Source of the DNA: an uncultured Clostridia bacterium
Lineage (GTDB): Bacteria; Bacillota; Clostridia; Christensenellales; Aristaeellaceae
DNA length: 34,680 nucleotides
NCBI GenBank assembly: GCA_946409855.1
Contig: CAMJXZ010000002.1
Span: 1 to 34,680 of the forward strand
Direction of reading: 5' to 3'
Shown here: positions 1 to 9,579 of the stretch, one piece after another
Layout of the letters: each line of letters begins with the position of its first letter
Numbering within the stretch: position 1 is the stretch's first letter
Notes under the pieces: generated by a model
Databases searched by the model: none
Seen by the model: the letters and a program-made list of their open reading frames with translations, nothing else
Told to the model about the DNA's origin: nothing
Position numbers and translations under genes: made by a program

Positions 1-219
1 ATGGCTTTCCGCGGCAAAGCCAGAGGCCGCGGTCTGTCGCGTGAAGCTTTTCAGCTCATCAGGGATCTTTGCCTGTCATACCATACTGACGCGATCCGTG
101 TGGACACACAGGCAGAAAACAAAGTGATGCAGCACATACTCACCAGAGAAGGTTTTGCGTATTGCGGCCTGGTTCAATTTGATGGAGGTCCAAAGCTCGC
201 ATACGAATGGGACGGGTAA
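1..219 (+). CDS. GNAT family N-acetyltransferase, C-terminal part (5' end probably outside window)
   Basis: ORF open from base 1; 'VDTQAENKVMQHILTREGFAYCGLVQF...RLAYEW'-like GNAT C-terminal pattern (N...M...GF..CG). Confidence 0.7.
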   Translation: MAFRGKARGRGLSREAFQLIRDLCLSYHTDAIRVDTQAENKVMQHILTREGFAYCGLVQFDGGPKLAYEWDG

Positions 220-241
220 TTTCCAGTTTGTCAAAATGAAG

Positions 242-289
242 GGCGCACTTACTCACCACCTTACAAATGGTGAAAAGTGCGCCTTTTAT
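242..289 (+). terminator. Rho-independent terminator after GNAT gene
   Basis: GGCGCACTT...AAGTGCGCC stem with inner CACCA/TGGTG pairing, followed by TTTTATT. Confidence 0.7.
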
Positions 290-376
290 TGTTCCTCGAA
301 TAAGATGAAGATTTACCCTTGACAGCATGAATCTCAGTATCAAAATGATTGGTGGACAATTGCCGGCAAGTATGAT

Positions 377-392
377 ATGATACCGGTATCAT
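377..392. promoter_or_regulatory. Perfect 16-nt palindrome ATGATACCGGTATCAT, candidate operator upstream of fucO-like gene
   Basis: Exact palindrome just downstream of a TATGAT -10-like hexamer (371-376) and about 32 nt before the ATG at 424. Confidence 0.55.
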
Positions 393-423
393 CACAGCGA
401 ATTTTTTTATGGGAGGAAAAAAT

Positions 424-1568
424 ATGTCTGTCAACCGCTTTGTTCTGAACGGCATGTCGTTCCATGGCCACGGCGCGATCAGCGAGATTCCCGGGATCGT
501 CGCTTCCAGGGGGTTCAAAAAAGCCTTTGTGGCGTCTGATCCGGATCTGGTCAAATTCGGCGTAACGGCCAAAGTGACGGACCTGCTGGAAAAGAACGGC
601 ATCGCTTTCGAGCTCTATACCGATATCAAGCCCAACCCCACCATTGAAAATGTGCAGCACGGCGTGGACGCCTACCGCGCCTCCGGCGCCGACTTCATGA
701 TTACCATCGGCGGCGGTTCCTCCATGGATACCGGCAAAGGCATCGGGATCATTGTCAATAACCCCGAATACTACGACGTCCGTTCCCTGGAGGGCGTCGC
801 CCCGACCAAACACCGCACCGTTTTCACGATCGCGGTCCCGACGACCGGCGGCACCGGCGCGGAATCCACCATCAATTACGTGATCACCGATGTGGAAAAG
901 AAGCGCAAGTTTGTCTGCGTGGACCCCAACGACATTCCCGACGTGGCCGTGGTGGACCCGGACATGATGTCCAGCATGCCCAAGGGGCTGACCGCTTCCA
1001 CCGGTATGGACGCGCTGACGCACGCCATTGAGGGCTACACCACGAAGGCCGCGTGGGCGCTGGCCGACTGCCTGGATCTGGAAGCGATCAAGCTGATCGC
1101 GAAAAACCTGCGCAAGGCCGTCCAGAATGATCCCGACGGCCGCGAGGGCATGGCGCTGGCCCAGTATGTGACCGCGATGGCGTACTCCAACGTCGGCCTG
1201 GGCATTGCGCACTCCATGGCGCATACGCTCGGCGCGGTGTATGATACGCCCCACGGCGTGGCCTGCGCGATGATGCTGCCATCGTGATGGAGTTCAATCA
1301 GGAATACACGGGCGAAAAGTTCAGGGACATCGCCGAGGCCTTCGGCGTGGATACGAAGGGCATGAGCGAGTGCGAGTACCGCAGGGCCGCCATCGACGCG
1401 GTGCGTCAGCTGTCCGTGGATGTGGGGATCCCCACCAAGCTGGAAAAGCTGAAGGAAGAGGATCTGCCCTTCCTGTGCCAGTCCGCCGCTGCCGACGCCT
1501 GCGCGCCCGGCAACCCGCGGCCGGCAGCGCTTGCCGACTTTGAAGCCATGTTCCGCAAGCTGATGTAA
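424..1568 (+). pseudogene. fucO: Iron-containing alcohol dehydrogenase, lactaldehyde reductase (FucO)-like, split by a 1-nt frameshift near 1279-1281
   Basis: 292 aa plus 94 aa ORFs add up to a full-length Fe-ADH; 'GGGSSMDTGKGIGIIVNNPEYYDVRSLEG', 'INYVITDVEKKRKFVCVDPNDIPDVAVVDPDMM', 'TGMDALTHAIEGY', 'GIAHSMAHTLGAVYDTPHGVACAMMLP' continuing in another frame as 'IVMEFNQEYTGEKFRDIAEAFGV'. Confidence 0.85.
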
Positions 1569-1636
1569 GCGGTAAGCGTTCTCCCTGGCCGGCAGGGACC
1601 GGCCGGGGATTCATGCGATGAGGAGGAACGAATACG

Positions 1637-1939
1637 ATGCAATTCATCATCAAGGCCTATGACGGCCCGGACATGCTGGCCAAACGGATGGAAGTCCGCC
1701 CGCAGCACCTGGAGGGAATGGCGAAGCTCGGCAGGCACATCGTGTGCGCCGGCGGCCTGACCGATGAGGAAGGGAAGCTGAAAGGCTCCGCGGTCATCGT
1801 TGATTTCGACGACGAGGCCGGGGTGAAAGCGTATCTGGCCAATGAGCCTTATGTGGTCGCCGGCGTATGGCAGGAAATCACCTGCGAACCGCTCAACGTC
1901 GTGCTGGTGAACGGAGAAAAATACAGCCCGCAGAAATAA
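1637..1939 (+). CDS. YciI family protein
   Basis: 100 aa, MQFIIKAYDGPDMLAKRMEVRPQHLEGMAKL...GGLTDEEGKLKGSAVIVDFDDEAGVKAYLANEPYV; AGGAGG-type SD (GAGGAGGAACGAATACG). Confidence 0.85.
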   Translation: MQFIIKAYDGPDMLAKRMEVRPQHLEGMAKLGRHIVCAGGLTDEEGKLKGSAVIVDFDDEAGVKAYLANEPYVVAGVWQEITCEPLNVVLVNGEKYSPQK

Positions 1940-1969
1940 AAACCTCTGGGTCCGCAGATAGAAAGAAGA

Positions 1970-2010
1970 CCCCCGGACCGCATTGAAAGCGGTTCAGGGG
2001 CCTTTTTCTG
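1970..2010 (+). terminator. Rho-independent terminator
   Basis: CCCCCGGACCGC attgaaa GCGGTTCAGGGG stem followed by CCTTTTTCT. Confidence 0.7.
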
Positions 2011-2011
2011 A

Positions 2012-5000
2012 TTATCCCATGACCTGCTGCACTTTCCGCAGATACTTTGCCGGAATGGGCTTTTCCAGCCGCCAGAGGATGCTCATGGGCCGGCTGCCGG
2101 TGTGGCTGACATAGGCGGCCTGGCCCAGGAAGGTATAGGGTGCGGTGCCCAGGGCGTCCTGCCTGAACTCGCGGACGAAGAGCAGGACGCGGCTCCCCCG
2201 TTCGGCGTGGTGGATGTAGCGCCGGCCGGTGGGGGAATCGGCGGCGGTGGTGGACTGGCTCTGCCAGTGAAAGAGCGTGGGGCTGACGGCGTAGTCCTCG
2301 TACATGGTGGTGGGGGAGTAGTCCCGGTCGCTCTTGTTCAGGGTGATGAGGAAGACGTCGATGCCCTTGTCCTGCAGGTACAGCACGCCCTGGCGCATGG
2401 CGCTGAAGTTCCGGTAGTCCAGCGCCGCCAGCAGCTGGCGCTGGGTGTAGGTGCAGTGCACGTCCAGCGGACAGTCGAAGCCCAGATCGGCCGCGGAATC
2501 GATGAAATCGATGCGGTCGTACTGATACCGCAGCAGCGCCAGCAGCTCTTCCAGCATCACGGGGCTGTCCGCCAGGCTGTACAGATGTCCGAGCACCTCA
2601 TCGCTGTTCCAGTCCTCCGCCCAGCAGTCCCAGACGGTCATGTGGAACATCTGCAGCATCCGCCGCTTCAGGGGCGGCAGGGCGGCGAAATCCACATCGT
2701 TCAGCCGGGGCAGGATGTCCAGCAGGAACTGAATCCAGCGGCGGGAATCAAAGGCGGCGAAACGGTACATCACCCGGCTGAGGAGGGCCTCGGTTTCTTC
2801 ATTGAAATCCGGCCGGACACCGGCCTCCGCGCACAGGCGGGCGAAGGTGACGTTTTTGCCGTAGATATCCCCCGGCGTCAGGTGATAAAAGGAAAGGAAG
2901 CTGCTCAGGGTCAGTTCCTTCCCGGTGTCCTCCGCGAAGGTGCGGATGCGGCTGACCAGCTCGCCGTGACCGCGGAAAGAGCGGCTGATATTGTCCAGCA
3001 CGGCCCGGGCCGCCTTTTTTTCCAGTTGGATATAGCAGCCCCGGGGCGCGCCGGTGAAGCCCCGCTCGATTTCCTCCCGGATGCCGCGGTGACCGTCCCC
3101 CAGCAGGGCGGCGAACTTTTCCGCAAAGTTGTAGCGGCGGTTGGCGGCGCCGATAAAGTCCAGCACCGTCAGGCAGTCCTTGCCCTCGCTGAGGCGCAGG
3201 CCGCGGCCCAGCTGCTGCAGGAAGATGGTCAGGGATTCCGTGGGCCGCAGGAACAGCACCGTGTTGATCTCCGGGATGTCCACGCCCTCGTTGTACAGGT
3301 CCACCGCGAAGATGACCCGGACATCGCCGCGGACCAGTCGCTCCCGGGCTGTGCGGCGTTCCTCGTCGCCGGAACGGCTGTCCAGCGCCATGGCGGGGAT
3401 GCCGGCGGCGCAGAAATGATCCGCCATGAAGCGGGCGTGCTGCACCGACACGCAGAAGCCCAGGGCCTTCACCTCGTCCATGTCGGCGGCGTACCGGATG
3501 AGGCTCTGCGCCACATGATCCGCCCGGCGCCGGGCAACCGCCCCAGAAATGGTGTAGAGGTTGCTGAGCTCCGTGCGGTCGTAGCCGCCCCGCACCCACT
3601 TCAGTTCGTCCAGGTCCACCGTGTCCGACACGCCGAAATACTGGAAGGGGCAGAGGAGCTTGCGGTCAATGGCCTCCGGCAGGCGGATCTCCGCGGCGAT
3701 GCGGTGGTCGAAAAAGCGCAGGATGGACTTGCCGTCCATGCGTTCCGGAGTGGCGGTCAGGCCCAGCAGCACCCGCGGCTCAAATGCTTCCAGCGCCTCC
3801 GCGTAGGAGTCCGCCGCCGCGTGGTGGGTCTCGTCGATGACGATGTAATCATAATAATCCTTCGGCAGCCGCTTCCACAGGGCCTGGGCGTTTATCGTCT
3901 GCACGGAAACAAACAGATGATTCAGGTTTTCCGGCCGGCGGCCGCCCACCCAGAGGTTTCCGAAGTTGACGTCCTTCAGCACGCCCTGGTAGGTGGCCAG
4001 GCTCTGCCTGAGGATTTCTTCCCGGTGGGCGATGAACAGCAGCCGGTTCGGCGCCTGCGGATGGGCCTTGCGCCAGCCGCGGTAATCCAGCGCCGCGATG
4101 ACGGTTTTGCCCGTGCCGGTGGCGGCCACCACGAGATTCCGGTATGAACCCCGCACTTCCCGCTCCGCCCGGAGCTTGTCCAGGATCGCCTGCTGATAGG
4201 GCCAGGGGCGGATGTCGAAGAGGAACGCCTGCCGCTCCCCCTGCCGGCGTTCGCCCTTCAGGGCTTCCGCCAGGCGGGGATGGGCCTCGGGCGTGTAACG
4301 TTCGAACTCGTCCGAATGCCAGTAGCTGTCAAAGGCGGCGTGGATCTTCCGCAGGGTGTCGGGCTGATCCATGGCGGTGAGCTTCAGGTTCCACTCCAGG
4401 CCGCTGCTCATGGCGGCGCCCGAGAGGTTCGAGGAGCCCACATACGCCGTGGTAAAGCCGGTATCCCGGCAGAACACATAGGTCTTGGCGTGCAGCCGCG
4501 TGCGGGCGGTGTCATAGCTGACCCGGATCTCCGTGTTCGGCAGGACGGCCAGCTCGTCGATGGCCTTGACCTCCGTCGCCCCCATATAGGAAGTGGTGAT
4601 GACCCGCAGCAGCCCGCCCCGTTCCGTGAACGCCCGCAGGGCGTCGATGATCAGCCGCAGCCCGCTCCATTTGACAAACGACACCAGCATGTCGATCCGG
4701 TCTGCGCTGGCGATCTCCTTTTGCAGCTCCGAGTACATCTGCGGCTCGCGGGCCGCGCCGGTGAACAGGCTGCTCACCGCCATGGGCGTCTCCGGCCGGG
4801 GCATCTTCGCGGCGGTCAGGCCCGTGACACGCCCGGGCGCGTCCTCCCGGAGGATCTGCAGCAGCTTTTCCGCCGGTTCGTCCACCGTCTTCCCCGCGAT
4901 GTCCTCCCGCCGCTCCGCCAGCACCTGGAGCACGCGGTTGACCAGTTTGATCCGCTCCTCCGTCTCCTCCGGCATGGCTTCCAGCGCCGAGCGCACCGCC

Positions 5001-5140
5001 TCCGCCACATAGCCCGCCAGGGCCTGCGGGGCCTCCGCCGGGTCCAGCCGCTCCACATGCTTGCAGGCGTCGGAAACGGGCGCCAGCTCCCGCGCGAGGG
5101 CTTTGCTGATGATCTGCTCGTAGAGGCCGGGTGTCAGCAT
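2012..5140 (-). CDS. Superfamily II helicase with N-terminal phospholipase D-like (HKD) domain, DUF3427-type C-terminus
   Basis: PLD motif 'HAKTYVFCRDTGFTTAYVGSSNLSG'; Walker A 'AATGTGKTVIAA'; 'VIDETHHAAADSY'; 'LGLTATPERMDG'; 'LYNEGVDIPEINTVLFLRPTESLTIFLQQLGRGLR'. Start MLTPGLYEQ chosen because AAAGGAG precedes it. Confidence 0.88.
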   Translation of the reverse strand: MLTPGLYEQIISKALARELAPVSDACKHVERLDPAEAPQALAGYVAEAVRSALEAMPEETEERIKLVNRVLQVLAERREDIAGKTVDEPAEKLLQILREDAPGRVTGLTAAKMPRPETPMAVSSLFTGAAREPQMYSELQKEIASADRIDMLVSFVKWSGLRLIIDALRAFTERGGLLRVITTSYMGATEVKAIDELAVLPNTEIRVSYDTARTRLHAKTYVFCRDTGFTTAYVGSSNLSGAAMSSGLEWNLKLTAMDQPDTLRKIHAAFDSYWHSDEFERYTPEAHPRLAEALKGERRQGERQAFLFDIRPWPYQQAILDKLRAEREVRGSYRNLVVAATGTGKTVIAALDYRGWRKAHPQAPNRLLFIAHREEILRQSLATYQGVLKDVNFGNLWVGGRRPENLNHLFVSVQTINAQALWKRLPKDYYDYIVIDETHHAAADSYAEALEAFEPRVLLGLTATPERMDGKSILRFFDHRIAAEIRLPEAIDRKLLCPFQYFGVSDTVDLDELKWVRGGYDRTELSNLYTISGAVARRRADHVAQSLIRYAADMDEVKALGFCVSVQHARFMADHFCAAGIPAMALDSRSGDEERRTARERLVRGDVRVIFAVDLYNEGVDIPEINTVLFLRPTESLTIFLQQLGRGLRLSEGKDCLTVLDFIGAANRRYNFAEKFAALLGDGHRGIREEIERGFTGAPRGCYIQLEKKAARAVLDNISRSFRGHGELVSRIRTFAEDTGKELTLSSFLSFYHLTPGDIYGKNVTFARLCAEAGVRPDFNEETEALLSRVMYRFAAFDSRRWIQFLLDILPRLNDVDFAALPPLKRRMLQMFHMTVWDCWAEDWNSDEVLGHLYSLADSPVMLEELLALLRYQYDRIDFIDSAADLGFDCPLDVHCTYTQRQLLAALDYRNFSAMRQGVLYLQDKGIDVFLITLNKSDRDYSPTTMYEDYAVSPTLFHWQSQSTTAADSPTGRRYIHHAERGSRVLLFVREFRQDALGTAPYTFLGQAAYVSHTGSRPMSILWRLEKPIPAKYLRKVQQVMG

Positions 5141-5376
5141 GATGTGTTTTCTCCTTTGACGTGCAAGTCTGTCCCTGCCATTATAGCACAGGGGACGGGG
5201 CAGGCAAAGCGTGCCGGGGCAAAAAACTGTCTGTTTGAAAGCGCGGCACGCACGGAAAAATTTTTTCCGGCGCCGCTGACAGCCCGCCGGATGAGCCGTA
5301 TATAATTCCGGTGACACCGAAAACGGTGCCGCGGAAAACAAAACATTTTTAAAAAAAGAAAGATGAAAGAGGTATT

Positions 5377-6270
5377 ATGATTATGAAAAAGATGCTTTGC
5401 CTGGCGCTCGCCGCCGTTCTGGCCCTGTGCTGCGCCGTTCTGCCCGCGCTGGCTGACAGCCATCCGCTGATGTATAAGGTCACCGACAAGGACGGCCACT
5501 CCATTTACCTGCTGGGCACCCTGCACATCGCTTCTCAGGACACCCTGCCTGTGGCGCGCCTGGACGAGACCCTGGGACAGGTGGACCGCGTCATCTTCGA
5601 ACTGAGCGAAGCGGACATGCAGAAGCTGGCAGGCGGCAGCATGAACGACGCGGACGCGGGCCAGGCCGGCCTTGCGATGCAGGTGGAGGACAACGGCCTG
5701 ACCGATGAAACCATCGGCCTGGTTGCCGGCTTCCTTTCCGCCGCCTACGGCCAGACCGTGGACCCCATGATGCTCAAGCAGCTGGCCCTGCCGGTGCTGG
5801 CGCAGATGCTGCAGGCCCAGTTCATGACCCTCGCCGGCTATGACGCTTCCGGCCACGGCGTGGACCTGGAGGTTTTCAGAAAAGCGAAGCAGCTTGGCCT
5901 GAAGATCGAAGGCGTGGAAACCCTGCAAGACCAGATGGGCGCGCTGAACGCCGAAGCCGCGGACGCGGCCGTCACCGAAAAGCAGATCCTGGAGATGATG
6001 AATAACCCCGCCCAGTTCAAGGAACAGATGGACGCCATGATCAACGCGTACAATACCGGCGACAAGGACGCGCTGCTGAAGATCTTTACTGCCGAAGGCG
6101 TCCGTTCCAGCGCGGACGCGGGACGCAACGCCCGGTTCCTCGAAGCGGCGGAAAAGGCCCTGAAGGACGGCGGACGCGCTCTGTTCGCGATCGGCGTCTA
6201 CCACATCATCGCCGAGGACGGCCTGGTCAACGCCCTGACGCAGGCGGGCTGCACGGTAGAGGCGATTTGA
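5377..6270 (+). CDS. TraB/GumN family protein with signal peptide
   Basis: Signal peptide MKKMLCLALAAVLALCCAVLPALA; 'LYLLGTLHIA' and C-terminal 'LFAIGVYHIIAEDGLVNALTQAGCTVEAI' typical of the family. Confidence 0.88.
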   Translation: MIMKKMLCLALAAVLALCCAVLPALADSHPLMYKVTDKDGHSIYLLGTLHIASQDTLPVARLDETLGQVDRVIFELSEADMQKLAGGSMNDADAGQAGLAMQVEDNGLTDETIGLVAGFLSAAYGQTVDPMMLKQLALPVLAQMLQAQFMTLAGYDASGHGVDLEVFRKAKQLGLKIEGVETLQDQMGALNAEAADAAVTEKQILEMMNNPAQFKEQMDAMINAYNTGDKDALLKIFTAEGVRSSADAGRNARFLEAAEKALKDGGRALFAIGVYHIIAEDGLVNALTQAGCTVEAI

Positions 6271-6329
6271 GGCTGACAGACCGGAAAAACCGTATATGCC
6301 GCCGCGAATAAGAAAAACGCGGTGCATTC

Positions 6330-6369
6330 AAAAAAGCGGAGCCTTCCGACACGGAGGTTCCGCTTTTTT
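6330..6369. terminator. Bidirectional hairpin terminator
   Basis: AAAAAAGCGGAGCCTTC...GGAGGTTCCGCTTTTTT, A-tract and T-tract on both sides, between convergent genes. Confidence 0.85.
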
Positions 6370-6523
6370 GAGGTTCCCGGACGGGCCGGCGCTGGGATGA
6401 ATGATGTCTTCCTGACAAATAGCCGAAAACCGTCTGAATCGCCGTCCGGGGCGGCATAAAGCGTGTTATGAACATGCTGACGGAAAGAAGCGTCATCTCC
6501 GCTGTTCTGGGGAAGCGGGCGTC

Positions 6524-7867
6524 TCATGCTGGTGCGGTTTTCAGGGTGCCGGACGCTACGCCGTCATAGAAGTCTGTCAGCGGGTCGTGGGAGCGGAAGC
6601 ACTGCACCGTGGCGGTGCCGTTCCGGAGGCAGAGCAGCATCTCGAACCCGCAGGGGGAGGTGCCGGCGGCGTGGCAGCGCAGGCGCAGCTGGCCCGGGTC
6701 TGTCCATCCCGCGGTGACGACAGCGGGCACTTCCGGCTTTCCGGGCCATCCGGTTTCCAGGATATCCCCGGGCAGAAACGGAAGCACCGCGGCGGAATCC
6801 CCGCGTTCCAGGATCAGGCTGTTTCCCCGGAGGGCGAGTGTCCTGAGCCCCAGGGGGTTCCCTTCCGGAAAGGCAAAAGGCCCGGCAGAGGCGGCGCGGT
6901 ATTCCGGGATGTCCGGCAGGGTCCTCACCCGGAGGGAGAAGGTTTCCGGCGCCATGTCCTCCGTATCGGTGTAGGGAAGCACTTCCTCAAAAAACGCGTC
7001 GTAGATCTTCTGCACGCCGAAGGGGTCCAGCCGCGTGTCCGCAATCGTCGTGAGGAGCGTTTCCTTTTCCGGGCAGGCGATGACCATCTGGCCGCCCAGG
7101 CCGTACATGGACCAGCCGTTCCGGGTCTGCCAGCACTGCCAGCCGTACCCGTACTTTTCTTCGTCCGCCTGGCGCTGCCAGGTGGCGATCTGCCGGCGGG
7201 TCATTTCCCGCACGTACCATCCGGGCACAAGCCCCCGGCCGCCGTCCATCAGGCAGAGAGCGGTCCTGTTCAGGTCCCGCAGGCTCATGCACAGGCCGGT
7301 CCCGCCCTGGCAGCAGCCGGACGGATCCTTCAGCCAGAAGCGTTCGTCTTCCAGCCCCAGGGGCGTAAACAGCCGCTGCTCCAGAAAATCCATCACCTCC
7401 ATGCCGCTCAGCCGCCGGACCAGCGCGGCCAGCACCTGGGACGCACCGGTATCGTAGTGGAAAACCGTGCCGGGTTCATGGCTCGGCTGCCCGGTAAAGA
7501 AGGGCCGGGTCCAGTCCCGGTCCTCCCGTTCCCGATAGGCGGTCTGGGCATAGCAGGTGGCCATCCGCAGCATGTCCCGGATGGTCTGGCGGAGGACGCG
7601 CCCGTCCGGACGCTCCGGCAGCAGGTCCCGGAAATAGTCCGCCACGGGCCGGTCCAGGTCCAGCTTTCCCTCATCCGCCAGCATGCCGACGGCCAGGCCG
7701 GTCATCGTTTTGCTGACGGAATACATCCGGTGGGGCTGTCCCTCCCGGAAGGGGCGGTAATAAGCCCCGGCTTTGAAGCTGCCCCGGACCGTCAGCAGGA
7801 AGCCGTGCATATTCACGTCCCCCTTTTCCAGGCGCTCAATCATGGACAGAACGCGGTTTCTCAGCAT
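6524..7867 (-). CDS. Serine hydrolase, beta-lactamase class C / penicillin-binding-like family
   Basis: SxxK motif 'MYSVSKTMTGLAVGMLADEGKLDLDRPVADYF', 'FHYDTGASQVLAALVRRLSGM', 'LFTPLGLEDERFW', 'YGLGGQMVIACPEKETLLTTIADT'; GGAGGG SD before MLRNRV. Confidence 0.85.
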   Translation of the reverse strand: MLRNRVLSMIERLEKGDVNMHGFLLTVRGSFKAGAYYRPFREGQPHRMYSVSKTMTGLAVGMLADEGKLDLDRPVADYFRDLLPERPDGRVLRQTIRDMLRMATCYAQTAYREREDRDWTRPFFTGQPSHEPGTVFHYDTGASQVLAALVRRLSGMEVMDFLEQRLFTPLGLEDERFWLKDPSGCCQGGTGLCMSLRDLNRTALCLMDGGRGLVPGWYVREMTRRQIATWQRQADEEKYGYGWQCWQTRNGWSMYGLGGQMVIACPEKETLLTTIADTRLDPFGVQKIYDAFFEEVLPYTDTEDMAPETFSLRVRTLPDIPEYRAASAGPFAFPEGNPLGLRTLALRGNSLILERGDSAAVLPFLPGDILETGWPGKPEVPAVVTAGWTDPGQLRLRCHAAGTSPCGFEMLLCLRNGTATVQCFRSHDPLTDFYDGVASGTLKTAPA

Positions 7868-7912
7868 CGCGCGGCCCTCCCTTTGATCAGTCAATGCCAT
7901 GATAACATGAAT

Positions 7913-7937
7913 GGGGCCGCCCTGCAAGGACGGCCCC
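7913..7937 (-). terminator. Hairpin downstream of solute-binding protein gene
   Basis: GGGGCCG...CGGCCCC stem; T-tract weak. Confidence 0.4.
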
Positions 7938-7955
7938 CGGATCTGCGCAACGGGA

Positions 7956-9506
7956 TTACTTGGTCGCGGAAGCGAAGCGGTCGTACTGAGCCTGGCGGAT
8001 CTTCAGCATTTCGCCGATCTGCATGCTTTCCAGCGTGGCGATGTACGCGTCAAAGTCGGCTTCCAGGTTCTTGGTCCCGATGATGAAGGCGATGGCGTTT
8101 TCATCCACATAGGTCTGGATATCCACCTGGTACATGCCGGAGATTTCGGCTTCCTCTTCGGTGGAGTAGACTTCCGGATAGGGAGCGCGGATAAAGGGCT
8201 CTTCAAAGTCGCGGTCGTTCTGCACGTGCCAGGCGGCGAGCAGCACGTCCGTGGCCGGGACAGACTGCTGGGAAGGCATGTTCGGCGCGTTGATGCCGAG
8301 GCCCTGATACCAGATGGTATCCTCGGTGCACCTGGGCAGGAAGTGACGGACACCGTCCGCGTCCACTTCGTAGGTCAGGCCTTCCATGCCCCAGACGTAC
8401 AGGTCCTGGGCTTCTTCGCTCATGGCGTAATCCAGGAACTTGATGGCCAGTTCCTTGTTGGCGCTCTTGGCGTTGATGCCGAAGATGTTGCTGATGGGGT
8501 TGCGGCCGATGTAGGCGCCCGCATATTCGCCGGACAGCGGGGCGGCGCCGGCGATCACGCCCTTGGAGGGGTCAGCCTTGTAGCTTTCATACTGCGCGCT
8601 GTACAGGGTGCTCATCTGCCAGGAGAAGTCGAAGGTCACGCCGGTGGTGTCGTTGGCGCAGCGGGCGACGATCTGGTCGCGGTCCAGGGAAGCGAATTCC
8701 TGCTCCAGCAGGCCTTCGTTGTACAGGCCGTTGAGGAAGGTCAGGTAAGCCTTGTAATTTTCCTTTTCATAGGGGCCGTAGTGAACGACGCCCTGGTCGT
8801 CCGCGTAGTAGCCGGAAACCAGGTCCATGCCGAAGGCGGGGCCGAAGGCATAGGGCAGGAAGGCGTTCATCAGGGACATGGGGATCTCGTCCGCTTCGCC
8901 GTTGCCGTTCATGTCGGTTTCCTTGATCTTGCGCAGGTAATCTACGAACTCGTCCAGGGTCTTCGGGGCTTCGATGCCCAGCTTCTCCAGCCAGGGCATG
9001 TTGTACATGAGCACGGGCTGGTAGTTGTTGGTCACCACGGTCTGGGGCACATAGTAGATGTGGCCGTCCACAGCGGTCAGGGAGCCCTTGATGATCGGGT
9101 TCTTTTCCAGGAAGGCGGTGTAGTTGGGCATCAGGTCAAAGTGCTCGTCCAGGGGCTCCACCAGGCCGGAGCTCAGATAGTCCATGTTCAGGTCCTTGTC
9201 GGGCATCATGATGATGTCGGGCAGGTCCTTGCCGGAAGCGAGCATCGGGCTCACGGAATCAGCGTAGCTGGAGGGGTCGATCAGCGTCCACTCGATGGTG
9301 ACGCCGGCGCGGTCGGCGATTTCCTTGAGCAGGGTCGCGTCCCGCAGGTCCACGTTGGAATAGTAGGAGTTGATGGCCAGGATGCTGACGGTCGCGCCGG
9401 CCTCGGTGGTGAGGGGCAGGGCGGCGAGATTTTCGGCGGTGGCGGGGATCAGGCCGAATACCAGGGCCAGGGCCAGGACCAAGGACAGGATACGGGTCTT
9501 CTTCAT
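7956..9506 (-). CDS. ABC transporter extracellular solute-binding protein (LplA-like, family 1)
   Basis: 516 aa with signal peptide MKKTRILSLVLALALVFGLIPATA; 'DLPDIIMMPD', 'DGHIYYVPQT', 'DMNGNGEADEIPMS'; adjacent permeases; GAAAGGAG SD. Confidence 0.92.
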   Translation of the reverse strand: MKKTRILSLVLALALVFGLIPATAENLAALPLTTEAGATVSILAINSYYSNVDLRDATLLKEIADRAGVTIEWTLIDPSSYADSVSPMLASGKDLPDIIMMPDKDLNMDYLSSGLVEPLDEHFDLMPNYTAFLEKNPIIKGSLTAVDGHIYYVPQTVVTNNYQPVLMYNMPWLEKLGIEAPKTLDEFVDYLRKIKETDMNGNGEADEIPMSLMNAFLPYAFGPAFGMDLVSGYYADDQGVVHYGPYEKENYKAYLTFLNGLYNEGLLEQEFASLDRDQIVARCANDTTGVTFDFSWQMSTLYSAQYESYKADPSKGVIAGAAPLSGEYAGAYIGRNPISNIFGINAKSANKELAIKFLDYAMSEEAQDLYVWGMEGLTYEVDADGVRHFLPRCTEDTIWYQGLGINAPNMPSQQSVPATDVLLAAWHVQNDRDFEEPFIRAPYPEVYSTEEEAEISGMYQVDIQTYVDENAIAFIIGTKNLEADFDAYIATLESMQIGEMLKIRQAQYDRFASATK

Positions 9507-9579
9507 GGGTTTTCTCTCCTTTCAAAATATGCTTAAGCGCTTTTATATCCAAGCGCGTTGAGCCGGAATTGCCCGATGC

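Noticed and set aside
1270-1300. Programmed ribosomal frameshift in the fucO-like gene
   Set aside because: No slippery heptamer and no obvious stimulatory structure at CTGCCATCGTGATGG; a simple 1-nt deletion or sequencing error is more likely.
2102-4147. Long plus-strand ORF (681 aa) opposite the helicase
   Set aside because: Antisense shadow of the helicase reading frame in GC-rich DNA; low-complexity translation, no SD, helicase motifs are all on the minus strand.
5315-5328. CACCG-AAAA-CGGTG palindrome upstream of the TraB/GumN gene
   Set aside because: Short and isolated; could be a minor operator or hairpin but not supported further.
7911-9536. 541-aa plus-strand ORF, and similar ORFs at 4280-5305, 6587-8083, 10262-11494, 11817-13742, 16252-18147, 23199-24566
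   Set aside because: All are mirror-frame shadows of confident genes on the other strand.
9531-9556. AAGCGC repeats upstream of the first solute-binding protein gene, considered as a cre or LacI site
   Set aside because: Does not fit the cre consensus and is not repeated at other promoters in the window.
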